This document shows, piece by piece, positions 26,294 through 33,941 of a stretch of DNA of 64,000 bases. The first letter of the stretch is position 1. Every line of letters starts with the position of its first letter. A model generated the notes under the pieces. That model was not told the origin of the DNA. It ran no database searches and worked only from the letters and a program-made list of their open reading frames with translations. A program made the translations under genes and the position numbers. Location: the NCBI RefSeq assembly GCF_016865485.1, contig NZ_AP024452.1, forward strand, positions 434,001-498,000, given 5' to 3'. Source of the stretch: Luteitalea sp. TBR-22 (GTDB taxonomy: Bacteria > Acidobacteriota > Vicinamibacteria > Vicinamibacterales > Vicinamibacteraceae).

Positions 26294-27597
26294 GCAGAGA
26301 CTCCTTCGACCGACGCGGTCATGGCCGCGGCGTCGCCGATCGGCAGGCGGAGCCGCACCACGGCGCCGCCATCGGGATGGTTGGAGAGCGTGAGCACGGC
26401 CCCCGGGCCGTAGAGCTCGCGCAGGCGCTCCCGGGTGTTGCGCAACCCGAGCCCGCGGACCGGCAGGCCCTCGGGGCCCAGGCGGAAGCCCGGGCCATCG
26501 TCGCGCACCGCCAGGTCGAGCCAGTGGCCGCTGCGACGCGCGCTCACCTCGATGCGCCCGCACTCCGGCCGCGTGGCCAGGCCGTGCTTGATGGCGTTCT
26601 CGGCGATGGGTTGCAGCACCTGATTAGGTACGAGCACGTGCAGCAGGTGTTCCGGGACGTCGACGTCGACCTTCAGCCGATCCTGGAAGCGCGTGCGCTG
26701 GATATCCAGGTAGCGGCTCAGGAACTCCACTTCCTGTCCCAGGCGCACCTCCTGGACCCCGATCGAGTCGAGCGACATGCGGAGCAGGTCGCTGAGCTGC
26801 GTAATCATCTCGTCGGCCGCTGTCGGGTCCCGATGCACGAGGGTCGAGATGGCGTTGAGCGTGTTGAAGAGGAAGTGCGGGTGCAGCTGGCCCTTGAGCA
26901 CCTCGAGCTGGGCCTTGGCCAGCCGCGCCTCGAGGTGCGAGGCGCGCAGCGCCCGGTCGCGGAAGCGCTTGTAGTTGTGCCAGGCCTGATGCACCGCGAC
27001 CAGCACCCAGTAGGACTGGAACGCCAGGTAGAACTGCGAGACCAGCAGCCACGAGAAGGGCAGCGGGGTCGGGTCGATCAGCGGGATGTGGCTCACTGCC
27101 CAGCGGCAGCCCGCGTAGGCGACGCACACCCCGAGCGACGACAGGACATGCACGCCGAACGACCGCCGCCAGTTGCCGGGCTCGAGCGGAAAGCGGCGGG
27201 CCACGCTGAACATGGCCGGCGCCAGCAACAGGAAGGGCAGCCAGGTGGCAAACCCTGAGAACACGATTTCGGCCAGCGGCAGGTCCACGCCCCGCATCCG
27301 GTACTGGAGGGCGAGCTGCGGCATCGTGACGACGCTCAGCACCACCAGCACCACCGCGAGCACCACCCAGCCGCGCCGTTCGATGGCATCGGTGTGGCTC
27401 GCGTGCGGCCGACGCAGCGTCTCCACCACGGCCGACCGCAACTCGCCCATGGTGGCAAACGACGTCGGGCCGCCCTCGGCGCCGTCGGCATCGGCCGAAC
27501 CGCCCGGTCCCGGCTGGCTGTCACCGGCGCCGGCCCGCCCGGACGACAGGACCTCCCCTGCGTCCCACGGACGCCCCACGCGACTGAGCCGAGCCAT
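26290..27597 (-). CDS. LytS/YehU-type sensor histidine kinase
   Basis: 435 residues. A Pro/Gly-rich N-terminus precedes four membrane helices (residues ~80-215, for example VVLAVVLVVLSVVTM and WLPFLLLAPAMF). A His_kinase domain with GQLHPHFLFNTLNAI (phospho-acceptor His) follows, then an HATPase with IAENAIKHGL, DDGPGF and GLGLRNTRERL. This is the LytS-like family that partners LytTR regulators. The ATG at 27597 follows an AGGACGAGG-type ribosome binding site. The stimulus is unknown; the 4TM architecture is the minimal kind seen in Acidobacteria and Bacteroidetes pairs. Confidence 0.92.
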   Translation of the reverse strand: MARLSRVGRPWDAGEVLSSGRAGAGDSQPGPGGSADADGAEGGPTSFATMGELRSAVVETLRRPHASHTDAIERRGWVVLAVVLVVLSVVTMPQLALQYRMRGVDLPLAEIVFSGFATWLPFLLLAPAMFSVARRFPLEPGNWRRSFGVHVLSSLGVCVAYAGCRWAVSHIPLIDPTPLPFSWLLVSQFYLAFQSYWVLVAVHQAWHNYKRFRDRALRASHLEARLAKAQLEVLKGQLHPHFLFNTLNAISTLVHRDPTAADEMITQLSDLLRMSLDSIGVQEVRLGQEVEFLSRYLDIQRTRFQDRLKVDVDVPEHLLHVLVPNQVLQPIAENAIKHGLATRPECGRIEVSARRSGHWLDLAVRDDGPGFRLGPEGLPVRGLGLRNTRERLRELYGPGAVLTLSNHPDGGAVVRLRLPIGDAAAMTASVEGVSA

Positions 27598-27740
27598 GCC
27601 TCGTCCTATCCCGCTCGTCGGCCCGGCCACAAGCGATCCGGGACGAAGAGCATGGAGCGTGGGACGAACAGCGGGGCGTGAGTGTTCAGTGAGGGCGGCC
27701 GGCCGGCACCCGGACCGTCCTGAACTGCCGGTGGCGCAAC

Positions 27741-27971
27741 CTAGTGCGCAGGGCCCTTGGCGGCGCTGGCGGCCCAGCGGAGGAGGGCCGGGTCGGCCTG
27801 GGCGGCCGCGGCGACTGCCTCGGCGAGGTCGGCGAAACGGTCGTCCTCGATGCGCAGGTTGAGGTCGCCGATCTGCAGGTGCAGGCAGCCGTGCTCGCAG
27901 CGGTAGACGGAGCACTCCCCGGCTTCCCCGAGCACCTCGTACTGATCGTCAGTCAATCCGTGATCGGCCAT
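27741..27971 (-). CDS. Small acidic Cys/His-containing protein
   Basis: A 76-residue hypothetical protein. It has a compact centre CSVYRCEHGCLHLQIGDLNLRI followed by a helix FADLAEAVAAAAQ. The Cys-x4-Cys-x-His-x2-Cys cluster could bind a metal ion, but I cannot name the family with certainty; small proteins with a similar CEHGCLHL core are found as uncharacterised families in Bacteroidetes and Acidobacteria. The ATG at 27971 is preferred to the in-frame upstream start because it leaves no poorly conserved leader. It lies upstream of the LytS gene on the same strand. Confidence 0.6.
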   Translation of the reverse strand: MADHGLTDDQYEVLGEAGECSVYRCEHGCLHLQIGDLNLRIEDDRFADLAEAVAAAAQADPALLRWAASAAKGPAH

Positions 27972-28038
27972 GGTGACCGGGCCCAACGCCCGGAGGGGCA
28001 GCGTAGCGCCCCGGTCAGCGGCCGGTCAACCCGACCGA

Positions 28039-28293
28039 TCAGCGAGCCAGCACCCGCGCCCTGGGCCTGCGGCGGGTGGCCAGGCTGGCGACAGCGAGTC
28101 CGAGCCAGGCCAACGTCAGCACGACGGACGCCACGACGGGGAGGGCCGTGTCGCGGACCCAGGCGACGAGGGCGGCGACCAGGTGCGCCGGAACCTCTGC
28201 TCCGAGGGCCGCCGCCGTGGCCATGGCGCCCTGGCAGGGCGTGCAGGCGGCGAGGACGAAGACGGTGACGAGGACGATGGTCGCGCGTGGCAT
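28039..28293 (-). CDS. Small membrane (possibly lipid-modified) protein
   Basis: 84 residues. A short N-terminal hydrophobic segment ends in VFVLAACTPC, a plausible lipobox (Leu-Ala-Ala-Cys). One central membrane helix (LPVVASVVLTLAWLGLAVASL) and an Arg-rich C-terminus (RRRPRARVLAR) follow. The ATG at 28293 follows a strong AGGGAGGAT, the best evidence that it is expressed. It has no recognisable domain. It is divergent from the ECF sigma factor gene, with the start codons 107 bp apart. Confidence 0.55.
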   Translation of the reverse strand: MPRATIVLVTVFVLAACTPCQGAMATAAALGAEVPAHLVAALVAWVRDTALPVVASVVLTLAWLGLAVASLATRRRPRARVLAR

Positions 28294-28400
28294 GTGATCC
28301 TCCCTGCCTGCTCACGCGGCGGCGGTGACCGGAACGGCTCACGCCTTGACAGCGGCCCGGCATCTCGTCCATAACTTGAATCCCTCCCAATGGATAGGTG

Positions 28401-29003
28401 ATGGCCGATACCCCAGGTTCGCCGGGGGCGTCCGGGTCGTCGTCCGGCTTCACGTGGCTGCTCCAGCGCTGGAGTGGCGGGGACGCCGCGGCACTCGATG
28501 CCCTCATGCCCGCGGTGCATGCGGAACTGCGTCGGCTTGCGCGCTCGTACATGCGCCGCGAGCGCGAGGGCCATACGCTCGAGCCGACGGCGCTGGTGCA
28601 CGAGGCGTACCTGCGGCTGGTCGATCAGCAACACGTGCGGTGGCAGTCGCGGGGCCACTTCTTCGCGATCGCCGCGCAGGCGATGCGGCGGGTGCTGGTG
28701 GACCACGCCAGGGCGCACGTCGCCGACAAGCGTGGCGGCGGCGCCGAGCGCGTCACGATCTCCGGGCTGCCGGCGGACGGCGCGTCGCAGGACCTCGACG
28801 TGCTGTGGCTGCACGAGGCGCTCGAGGCGCTCGCCCGGCTCGACGCCCGGCAGGCGCGGGTGGTGGAACTGCGGTATTTCGCCGGCATGACGGTGGAGGA
28901 GGTCGCGGCGGCGACCGACACGTCGCCGGCCACGGTGAAGCGCGACTGGGACAGCGCGCGTCGGTTCCTGGCGGTGCACCTGACGCGGCGGTCGGCCCAA
29001 TAG
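28401..29003 (+). CDS. ECF-type RNA polymerase sigma factor (TIGR02999 group)
   Basis: This 200-residue protein has sigma region 2 (LRRLARSYMRRER, LEPTALVHEAYLRL, WQSRGHFFAIAAQAMRRVLVDHAR) and region 4 (ARQARVVELRYFAGMTVEEVAAAT, TVKRDWDSARRFL). The pattern ALVHEAYLRL with VDHAR is characteristic of the ECF_sigma/TIGR02999 group, abundant in Acidobacteria and Planctomycetes and often beside Ser/Thr kinases; here one follows 600 bp downstream. No anti-sigma gene is adjacent, so activity may be set by the kinase. ATG 28401 is preferred to an immediately preceding GTG. Confidence 0.92.
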   Translation: MADTPGSPGASGSSSGFTWLLQRWSGGDAAALDALMPAVHAELRRLARSYMRREREGHTLEPTALVHEAYLRLVDQQHVRWQSRGHFFAIAAQAMRRVLVDHARAHVADKRGGGAERVTISGLPADGASQDLDVLWLHEALEALARLDARQARVVELRYFAGMTVEEVAAATDTSPATVKRDWDSARRFLAVHLTRRSAQ

Positions 29004-29085
29004 GGCGGCAGCCCGTGCCCGGCCCGGCGTGCTGCGACCACGCGCGCCGGCGGCGGGTGCGCCCGGCACCCGCCTCGGGATGCGG

Positions 29086-29499
29086 TTATCGGGCGAGCAC
29101 GACCAGGCGGTACGCGCACGGCTGCACGGGGCACCGCGCCATCGTCACGTCCACCTGGTACCGGCCGTTGCCCGACGGCACCGTCGCCACGCTCGGGCGG
29201 ATGCCGTGGCCGATCGCGCGGTCGATCTCGCGGCCGGCCGGAGAGAAGAGCTGCAGGTCGACGTCGGCGCCCGGGGCCACCGCCTCGACCCGCACGCGGT
29301 ACTCGCGGCCGCGCTCGAGGAGCACCGGGTGGTACGCGGTGGCGCCGGCCTCGAGGCGCCCGTCGAAAGTGGCCACCGTGCGGCGCGTGGTCAGCGCGCC
29401 GGGCGCGGTCGGGGTCGTGGCGATGGCGAACGTCTCGGCTGCGGCGAGCAGCGCGGACAGGGCGATGACGATGGCGGACGTGATCGAGTCGTTACGCAC
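29086..29499 (-). CDS. Small exported protein with a pre-peptidase-like beta domain
   Basis: 137 residues. A signal peptide (to about LLAAAETFA) is followed by a beta-rich domain. YHPVLLERGREYRVRVEAVAPGADVDLQLFSPAGREID and GRYQVDVTM fit the pattern of bacterial pre-peptidase C-terminal (PPC)-like domains; a Cys pair (ARCPVQPC) may form a disulfide. The start is GTG 29499 with GGAGG seven bases upstream, which places a good signal sequence first; the longer frame on this strand is antisense to the kinase and rejected. It lies between the sigma factor and kinase genes but on the opposite strand. Confidence 0.7.
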   Translation of the reverse strand: MRNDSITSAIVIALSALLAAAETFAIATTPTAPGALTTRRTVATFDGRLEAGATAYHPVLLERGREYRVRVEAVAPGADVDLQLFSPAGREIDRAIGHGIRPSVATVPSGNGRYQVDVTMARCPVQPCAYRLVVLAR

Positions 29500-29589
29500 G
29501 GAGGCCTCCGAATCGGGGGACGGCGTCAAGTCGCCATCCACCTCGATACGCGGACGCTTGCGCTGGAACGGCTCACGAGGAGCTCGCCG

Positions 29590-32244
29590 GTGAGCGCCGA
29601 CGACTCGCTCACGCCCGAGGCATGGGGCGACATCAAGGAGCTGCTCGCCGAACTCGGCACCCTGTCGCCCGGCGAGCGCGAGGCGCGCCTGCAGTCGCTG
29701 CCGGCTGATCGCGTCGCCCGGCTCCAGCCGTTCCTGGATGTCGACACCGGGGTGGTCGTGCCACCCGCCACGCCGGGCGTGCCTCCGACCCAGGCCGAGG
29801 AGATCCTGGCGGGGCGCTACCGTATCGAGCGCCCGCTCGGACGTGGCGGCATGGGCACGGTGGACCTGGCGCACGACCTGACGCTCGACTGCCCGGTTGC
29901 CATCAAGCGCCTGTCGAACCTCTGGTTGCCCGACGCCGAGGCCCGCCGGCGCCTGGTGCGCGAGGCGCGCGCCCTGGCCGCGCTCAACCATCCGCACGTC
30001 GCGCGCGTGCACGACGTGATCGACTCGTCGCCCCCCGCGCTGGTCATGGAGTACGTGGAGGGCGAGACGCTGGTCGACTGGCTGGAACTGCCTCGCGCCG
30101 CCCGCACCGTGATCGGGGTGCTGCGTCAGGTGGTCGAGGCCGTGGCCTACGCCCATACGCGCGGCGTCATCCACTGCGATCTCAAGCCGGGCAACGTGCT
30201 GGTCACGCCCGACGACCGCGCCAAGGTGGTGGACTTCGGCATCGCGCAGATGCAGCGCACCGCCTCCACGACACGCGTCGGCGACACGACGGTGGCGCCG
30301 GCGTTCACGCCGCGGTATGCCGCGCCGGAGGTCAAGCAGGGCGCCCGCCCCGTGCCGGCGTCCGACGTGTACAGCCTCGGCGTGCTCGTCGACGAGGTGG
30401 TCGACGAGTGCGCGAAGGCAGGCGCGCCGCTGCCGCCCCCCTTGGCGCAGGCGCTGCGTCGCGCGTCGCAGGCGGCGTGCGTCACGGAAGCCGACCGGCG
30501 CCCGCGCGACGGCGCCGCCTTCCTCGCGATGTTGCCGACCGTGGCAGCCCCCGACGCGGCCGCCGGGTGGCGCACCCGCGCCGCATCCGCGGTGCTGGTC
30601 CTGAGTGGCTGCATCAGTGGCGGACTCGCGGTCACCGGCGATGGCTCGGCGCTGCGGCCTGCGTCCCTGGGCGGGGGCAAGCCCATCGTCGTCGCGGTGG
30701 TGCCGCGGGTCGACGACGCGTCGGCCAGTACGATTTCGGCCGCCGCCGCCGACTTCCTGCGGCGGTCGCTCGGCACGTTGACCCGGGCTCGCCTGGTCAC
30801 CGCGGACGTCCCGGCCTTCAAGGACGACGTCGACACGCTGGTCAAGGACCTGCGCTTCGAAGGGCTGACGTACGTGTTCGTGCCGTCGGTCGCACCGACG
30901 GCGACCGGCGTGCGCGTGAGTGTGGCGGTGCGCCGGGCGGCCGGCGGCGGCGTGGTGCAGACGTTCACGGAAGAGGGCCCGTCCTCAGCGCTCGGTGCCA
31001 TCACCGGGCGCCTCGCGTCGCAGGTGCGCGCCTGGTTGAACGAGCCGGCACGGCCGCCAGGTGGACCGGTGTACGAGCCCTCGGCGCGCGCCCTCGGCGA
31101 GTACTCGCAGGCGCGCCAGTACCTCGAGCGTCCCGACAAGCCCGAGGCCTTCCAGCTCGCGCGCGAGCTGCTGGAGCGGGCGGTGGAGCGGGAACCCGAG
31201 TTCGCGGCGGCGCATGCGGAGCTGTCGCGCGTGCTGGTGCTGCAGTACCGCGCGCGCCGTGACGCCGCGCTGCTCGTGCAGGCGCAGGCTGCCGCCGGCA
31301 AGGCGATGCGGCTCGATCCGGGACTGGTGGAAGCGCGCCTCGCGCACGCGACGACGCTGCAGGCGACGGGGCAGCGTGCCGACGCGATCAGCGAACTTCA
31401 GCAGATCCTCAAGGTGGCCCCGACCCACGATCGGGCGATGCGGCTGCTGGGGCAGTTGCAGGCCGCCAGCGGCGCGATGGACGACGGGGTGCGGACCCTG
31501 CGTGAGGTCATCGCCCTGCATCCGAGCTGGCAGAACTACCGGGCGCTCGGCACGGTGTTGTACGACGCCGGCCGCTACGCCGAGGCGGAGCAGGAGTATC
31601 GCGAGTGCGTCGCCTTGCAGCCGGACAACCCGTTTGCCCACCAGCTGCTCGGGGCGGCGCTCCAGAAGCAGAATAGGGACGCCGAGGCCGTGCGCGAGTA
31701 CGAGCGCGCGCTCGCCATCCAGCCGTCGGCGCCGGCGTACACCAACCTCGGCACGTACCAGTACGGACTGGGCGACCTGAAGGCGGCGGAGCGCGCCTAC
31801 CGCAAGGCCGTGGAGATTGCGCCGCAGGACCCGCTCATGCAGCGGAACCTGTCCGACGCGCTGCGCGCGCAAGGCCGCGCCAGGGAGGCGCGCGAGGGGT
31901 ACCAGCGGGCCGCGGAGCTCGCCGAGGCGGAGCTGCGCGTGAACCCGCAGGACCAGACCGCCCAGAGCCTTGCTGCCTACGCCTGGGCGCGCGCCGGCAA
32001 CTGTGAGCTGTCCAACGTGCCCAGTACGCGTATCGAGTCAGCACCGTCGCCGTCGGTCGATGGACTCATCGATGTCGTGAACGCGCGCCTGATCTGCGGC
32101 GTCGTTCCGCAGGCGCTTGTCGACCTGCGAGCCATCGCGGCAGCGGGCGTCTCGTTGTCGGGCGTTCTTGAACGTGATGTCGAAGAGGCGGCGCCCAGGC
32201 CGGTTCGCCAGTTCGTCGCCGGTGCCGCAAGCGCGGGCAAGTGA
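29590..32244 (+). CDS. Ser/Thr protein kinase with one membrane helix, FlgO/TolB-like domain and TPR array
   Basis: 884 residues. The kinase domain (about 77-340) has a Gly-rich loop LGRGGMGTV, VAIKRL (ATP Lys), catalytic loop HCDLKPGN (His195, Asp197) and DFGIAQ. Cys196 replaces the Arg of HRD, making it a non-RD kinase. A membrane segment (AVLVLSGCISGGLAV) follows, then a domain with IVVAVVPRV...LRFEGLTYVFVP resembling FlgO/TolB-N-like folds, then six or seven TPRs (about 530-790) and a short tail. Proteins of this layout are common in Acidobacteria near ECF sigma factors. The start is GTG 29590 behind GAGGAG; the reading frame further upstream overlaps the minus-strand exported gene. Confidence 0.9.
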   Translation: MSADDSLTPEAWGDIKELLAELGTLSPGEREARLQSLPADRVARLQPFLDVDTGVVVPPATPGVPPTQAEEILAGRYRIERPLGRGGMGTVDLAHDLTLDCPVAIKRLSNLWLPDAEARRRLVREARALAALNHPHVARVHDVIDSSPPALVMEYVEGETLVDWLELPRAARTVIGVLRQVVEAVAYAHTRGVIHCDLKPGNVLVTPDDRAKVVDFGIAQMQRTASTTRVGDTTVAPAFTPRYAAPEVKQGARPVPASDVYSLGVLVDEVVDECAKAGAPLPPPLAQALRRASQAACVTEADRRPRDGAAFLAMLPTVAAPDAAAGWRTRAASAVLVLSGCISGGLAVTGDGSALRPASLGGGKPIVVAVVPRVDDASASTISAAAADFLRRSLGTLTRARLVTADVPAFKDDVDTLVKDLRFEGLTYVFVPSVAPTATGVRVSVAVRRAAGGGVVQTFTEEGPSSALGAITGRLASQVRAWLNEPARPPGGPVYEPSARALGEYSQARQYLERPDKPEAFQLARELLERAVEREPEFAAAHAELSRVLVLQYRARRDAALLVQAQAAAGKAMRLDPGLVEARLAHATTLQATGQRADAISELQQILKVAPTHDRAMRLLGQLQAASGAMDDGVRTLREVIALHPSWQNYRALGTVLYDAGRYAEAEQEYRECVALQPDNPFAHQLLGAALQKQNRDAEAVREYERALAIQPSAPAYTNLGTYQYGLGDLKAAERAYRKAVEIAPQDPLMQRNLSDALRAQGRAREAREGYQRAAELAEAELRVNPQDQTAQSLAAYAWARAGNCELSNVPSTRIESAPSPSVDGLIDVVNARLICGVVPQALVDLRAIAAAGVSLSGVLERDVEEAAPRPVRQFVAGAASAGK

Positions 32245-32327
32245 GGGAGCGTGTCTGGCGCGTGAAGGCGTCAGGCCGTCGGTCAACGAAGTGCGCGTCT
32301 CTGCAAGCGCCTGTGAGGACCTCAGCG

Positions 32328-33014
32328 ATGAAACGACCAATCGTATTCGCACTGTGTTGCGCGCTATGGACCATCCTCGACGCTGGTGAGGTGGAGGGGA
32401 AATGCACCGCGCGACGGGTCTACAAACTGGACGTCATCAAGTCGTCGGACGCCGGGCCAGGCGACAAGGTGCTGAGGAGCACCTCCGGGCAGGACCTTGG
32501 CTGCGCGATCACCACGAAGAAGGACGACGCCCATCTGTGCGAGGGCGCAGACGGCAACGCGCATCTGTTCCAGATCAAGGTGCACAACAGGTGCAACCAG
32601 GCCGTGGACGCGCAAGTCGTGGTGAGTGCTACCGGCCCTGACGCGATCGAGTTCACCGACGACGAGTCGTGCAAGCAGGCACAGACCGCACAGGGCTACA
32701 CGAAGTCGCTCGACCCCAACCGAATGGCCATGGTCCTGTGCACGACGAAGAACTATCCGAAGGAGGAGGGTTCGACCGGCCCCGACTACAGCGGGTCGTA
32801 CAGCATCGACGTCCTCGCCGTGGCCGGGCAAGAGGTGGGTGATGGCCTCTTCGATCCCAGAATCGCCGTCGAGCGCGATGGCGACGTCACGACGTCTTTC
32901 CCGTGGTGGGCCAAGGTGTTCGCAGGCGTGGCAGCACTCGCGGTCGGCGCGCTGATCGGGTGGCTCGTTGGCAGGCGTCAATCGAGGTCGTCTGCCAAGC
33001 CCACGGTGACGTAG
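32328..33014 (+). CDS. Secreted/tail-anchored Cys-rich protein of unknown function
   Basis: 228 residues. It has a signal peptide (MKRPIVFALCCALW...) and an ectodomain of about 165 residues with six Cys (GKCTARR, DLGCAI, HLCEGA, NRCNQ, ESCKQ, VLCTTK). A C-terminal membrane helix (WWAKVFAGVAALAVGALIGWLV) precedes an Arg/Ser tail, which suggests a periplasmic domain anchored by its C-terminus. I recognise no family. ATG 32328 follows GAGGA at 32315. The gene starts 83 bp after the kinase-TPR stop, on the same strand, and its base use is less GC-extreme than its neighbours, which may mark a younger or transferred gene. Confidence 0.75.
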   Translation: MKRPIVFALCCALWTILDAGEVEGKCTARRVYKLDVIKSSDAGPGDKVLRSTSGQDLGCAITTKKDDAHLCEGADGNAHLFQIKVHNRCNQAVDAQVVVSATGPDAIEFTDDESCKQAQTAQGYTKSLDPNRMAMVLCTTKNYPKEEGSTGPDYSGSYSIDVLAVAGQEVGDGLFDPRIAVERDGDVTTSFPWWAKVFAGVAALAVGALIGWLVGRRQSRSSAKPTVT

Positions 33015-33087
33015 CCGTCCGCGCCTCCCTCGGAGCCCGGCCTGCTCGCTGGACAGTGACCCCGCTTCCGGGGTCTCATACCGGGCG

Positions 33088-33816
33088 ATGGAACGCCAGT
33101 ATCACCAGTGGTTCTCGCCCCGCCTCGGGTTCGACATGGGGCTCACCGTGTACGGCCACTTCGGCACGCCGCTGCTCGCCTTCCCGACGAGCGGCGGCGA
33201 CGAGTGGGAGATGGAGGGGCAGCGCATGATCAGCACCCTCACCCCGTACATCAACGCCGGGCGCATCAAGGTGTTCTGCGTGCGGTCGGCCTCGGCGCAG
33301 TCCTTCTACGACAAGGGCGCGCACCCGTTCCACCGCAGCTGGATGCAGAAGCAGTACGACGAGTACATCCGCTGGGAGGTCGTGCCGTTCATCCACGACC
33401 ACTGCCGCGGACTGCCCGCCATTGCCGTCATGGGCGCCTCGCTCGGCGCCTACCACGCCGCCAACAGCGCCTTCAAGCACCCCGACACCTTCAAGTGGTG
33501 CTTCGCCATGTCGGGCGTCTACGACATGCGGCGCTTCATGGACGGCCTGTACGACGACAACTTCTACTTCAACAACCCGATCGACTATCTCTCGTCGATC
33601 ACCGACCCCTGGTTCTACCAGCACATCGCCTCGTCGCACGTCCACCTGGCCACCGGCAACGGCCCGTGGGAGCGACCGGAGGAGACCTACCGCTTCGCCG
33701 AGGTGTTGCGCAACCGCAACATCCCGCACCACCTCGACGACTGGGGACCGCAGGGCGGCCACGACTGGCCCTACTGGCACCACATGATGTGGGAGTACGT
33801 GGGCAGACTCCTGTAA
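33088..33816 (+). CDS. Esterase-family alpha/beta hydrolase
   Basis: 242 residues. The nucleophile elbow is GASLG (in AVMGASLGAYHAANSA), the acid is probably Asp in the DDWG segment and the base His lies in QGGHDWPYW near the C-terminus. Sequences such as LLAFPTSGGDEWE, WMQKQYDEYI and DDNFYFNNPIDYL identify the esterase-D/PHB-esterase-like (PF00756) group. It lacks a signal peptide, so it is cytoplasmic. It converges on two ATP-grasp genes and is separated from them only by R1 copy C, whose first bases supply its TAA stop. The cassette suggests it cleaves an ester or a product-side group of the ligase pathway; this is inference. Confidence 0.88.
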   Translation: MERQYHQWFSPRLGFDMGLTVYGHFGTPLLAFPTSGGDEWEMEGQRMISTLTPYINAGRIKVFCVRSASAQSFYDKGAHPFHRSWMQKQYDEYIRWEVVPFIHDHCRGLPAIAVMGASLGAYHAANSAFKHPDTFKWCFAMSGVYDMRRFMDGLYDDNFYFNNPIDYLSSITDPWFYQHIASSHVHLATGNGPWERPEETYRFAEVLRNRNIPHHLDDWGPQGGHDWPYWHHMMWEYVGRLL

Positions 33817-33937
33817 TTCGAAATTTGAAATTCGAAATTCTCGTGGGGCGCGGCTTCGCCGGCGCCCCACGGGATGTGTCAAGCGGCAAGGCCGGGGGGC
33901 CGGCCGCCGATCAATTTCAAATTTCAAATTTCAAATT
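33815..33937. repeat. R1 element, copy C
   Basis: A 123-bp element between the convergent esterase and permuted ATP-grasp genes: left arm 33815-33839, right arm 33913-33937, GC core with GCGGCTTCGCCG, AAGCGGCAAGGCC and GGCCGGCCGCCGATCA. Copies B and C are very similar. The left arm begins inside the esterase TAA stop and the right arm ends 4 bp before the stop of the minus-strand gene. Confidence 0.9.
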
Positions 33938-33941
33938 GCGT

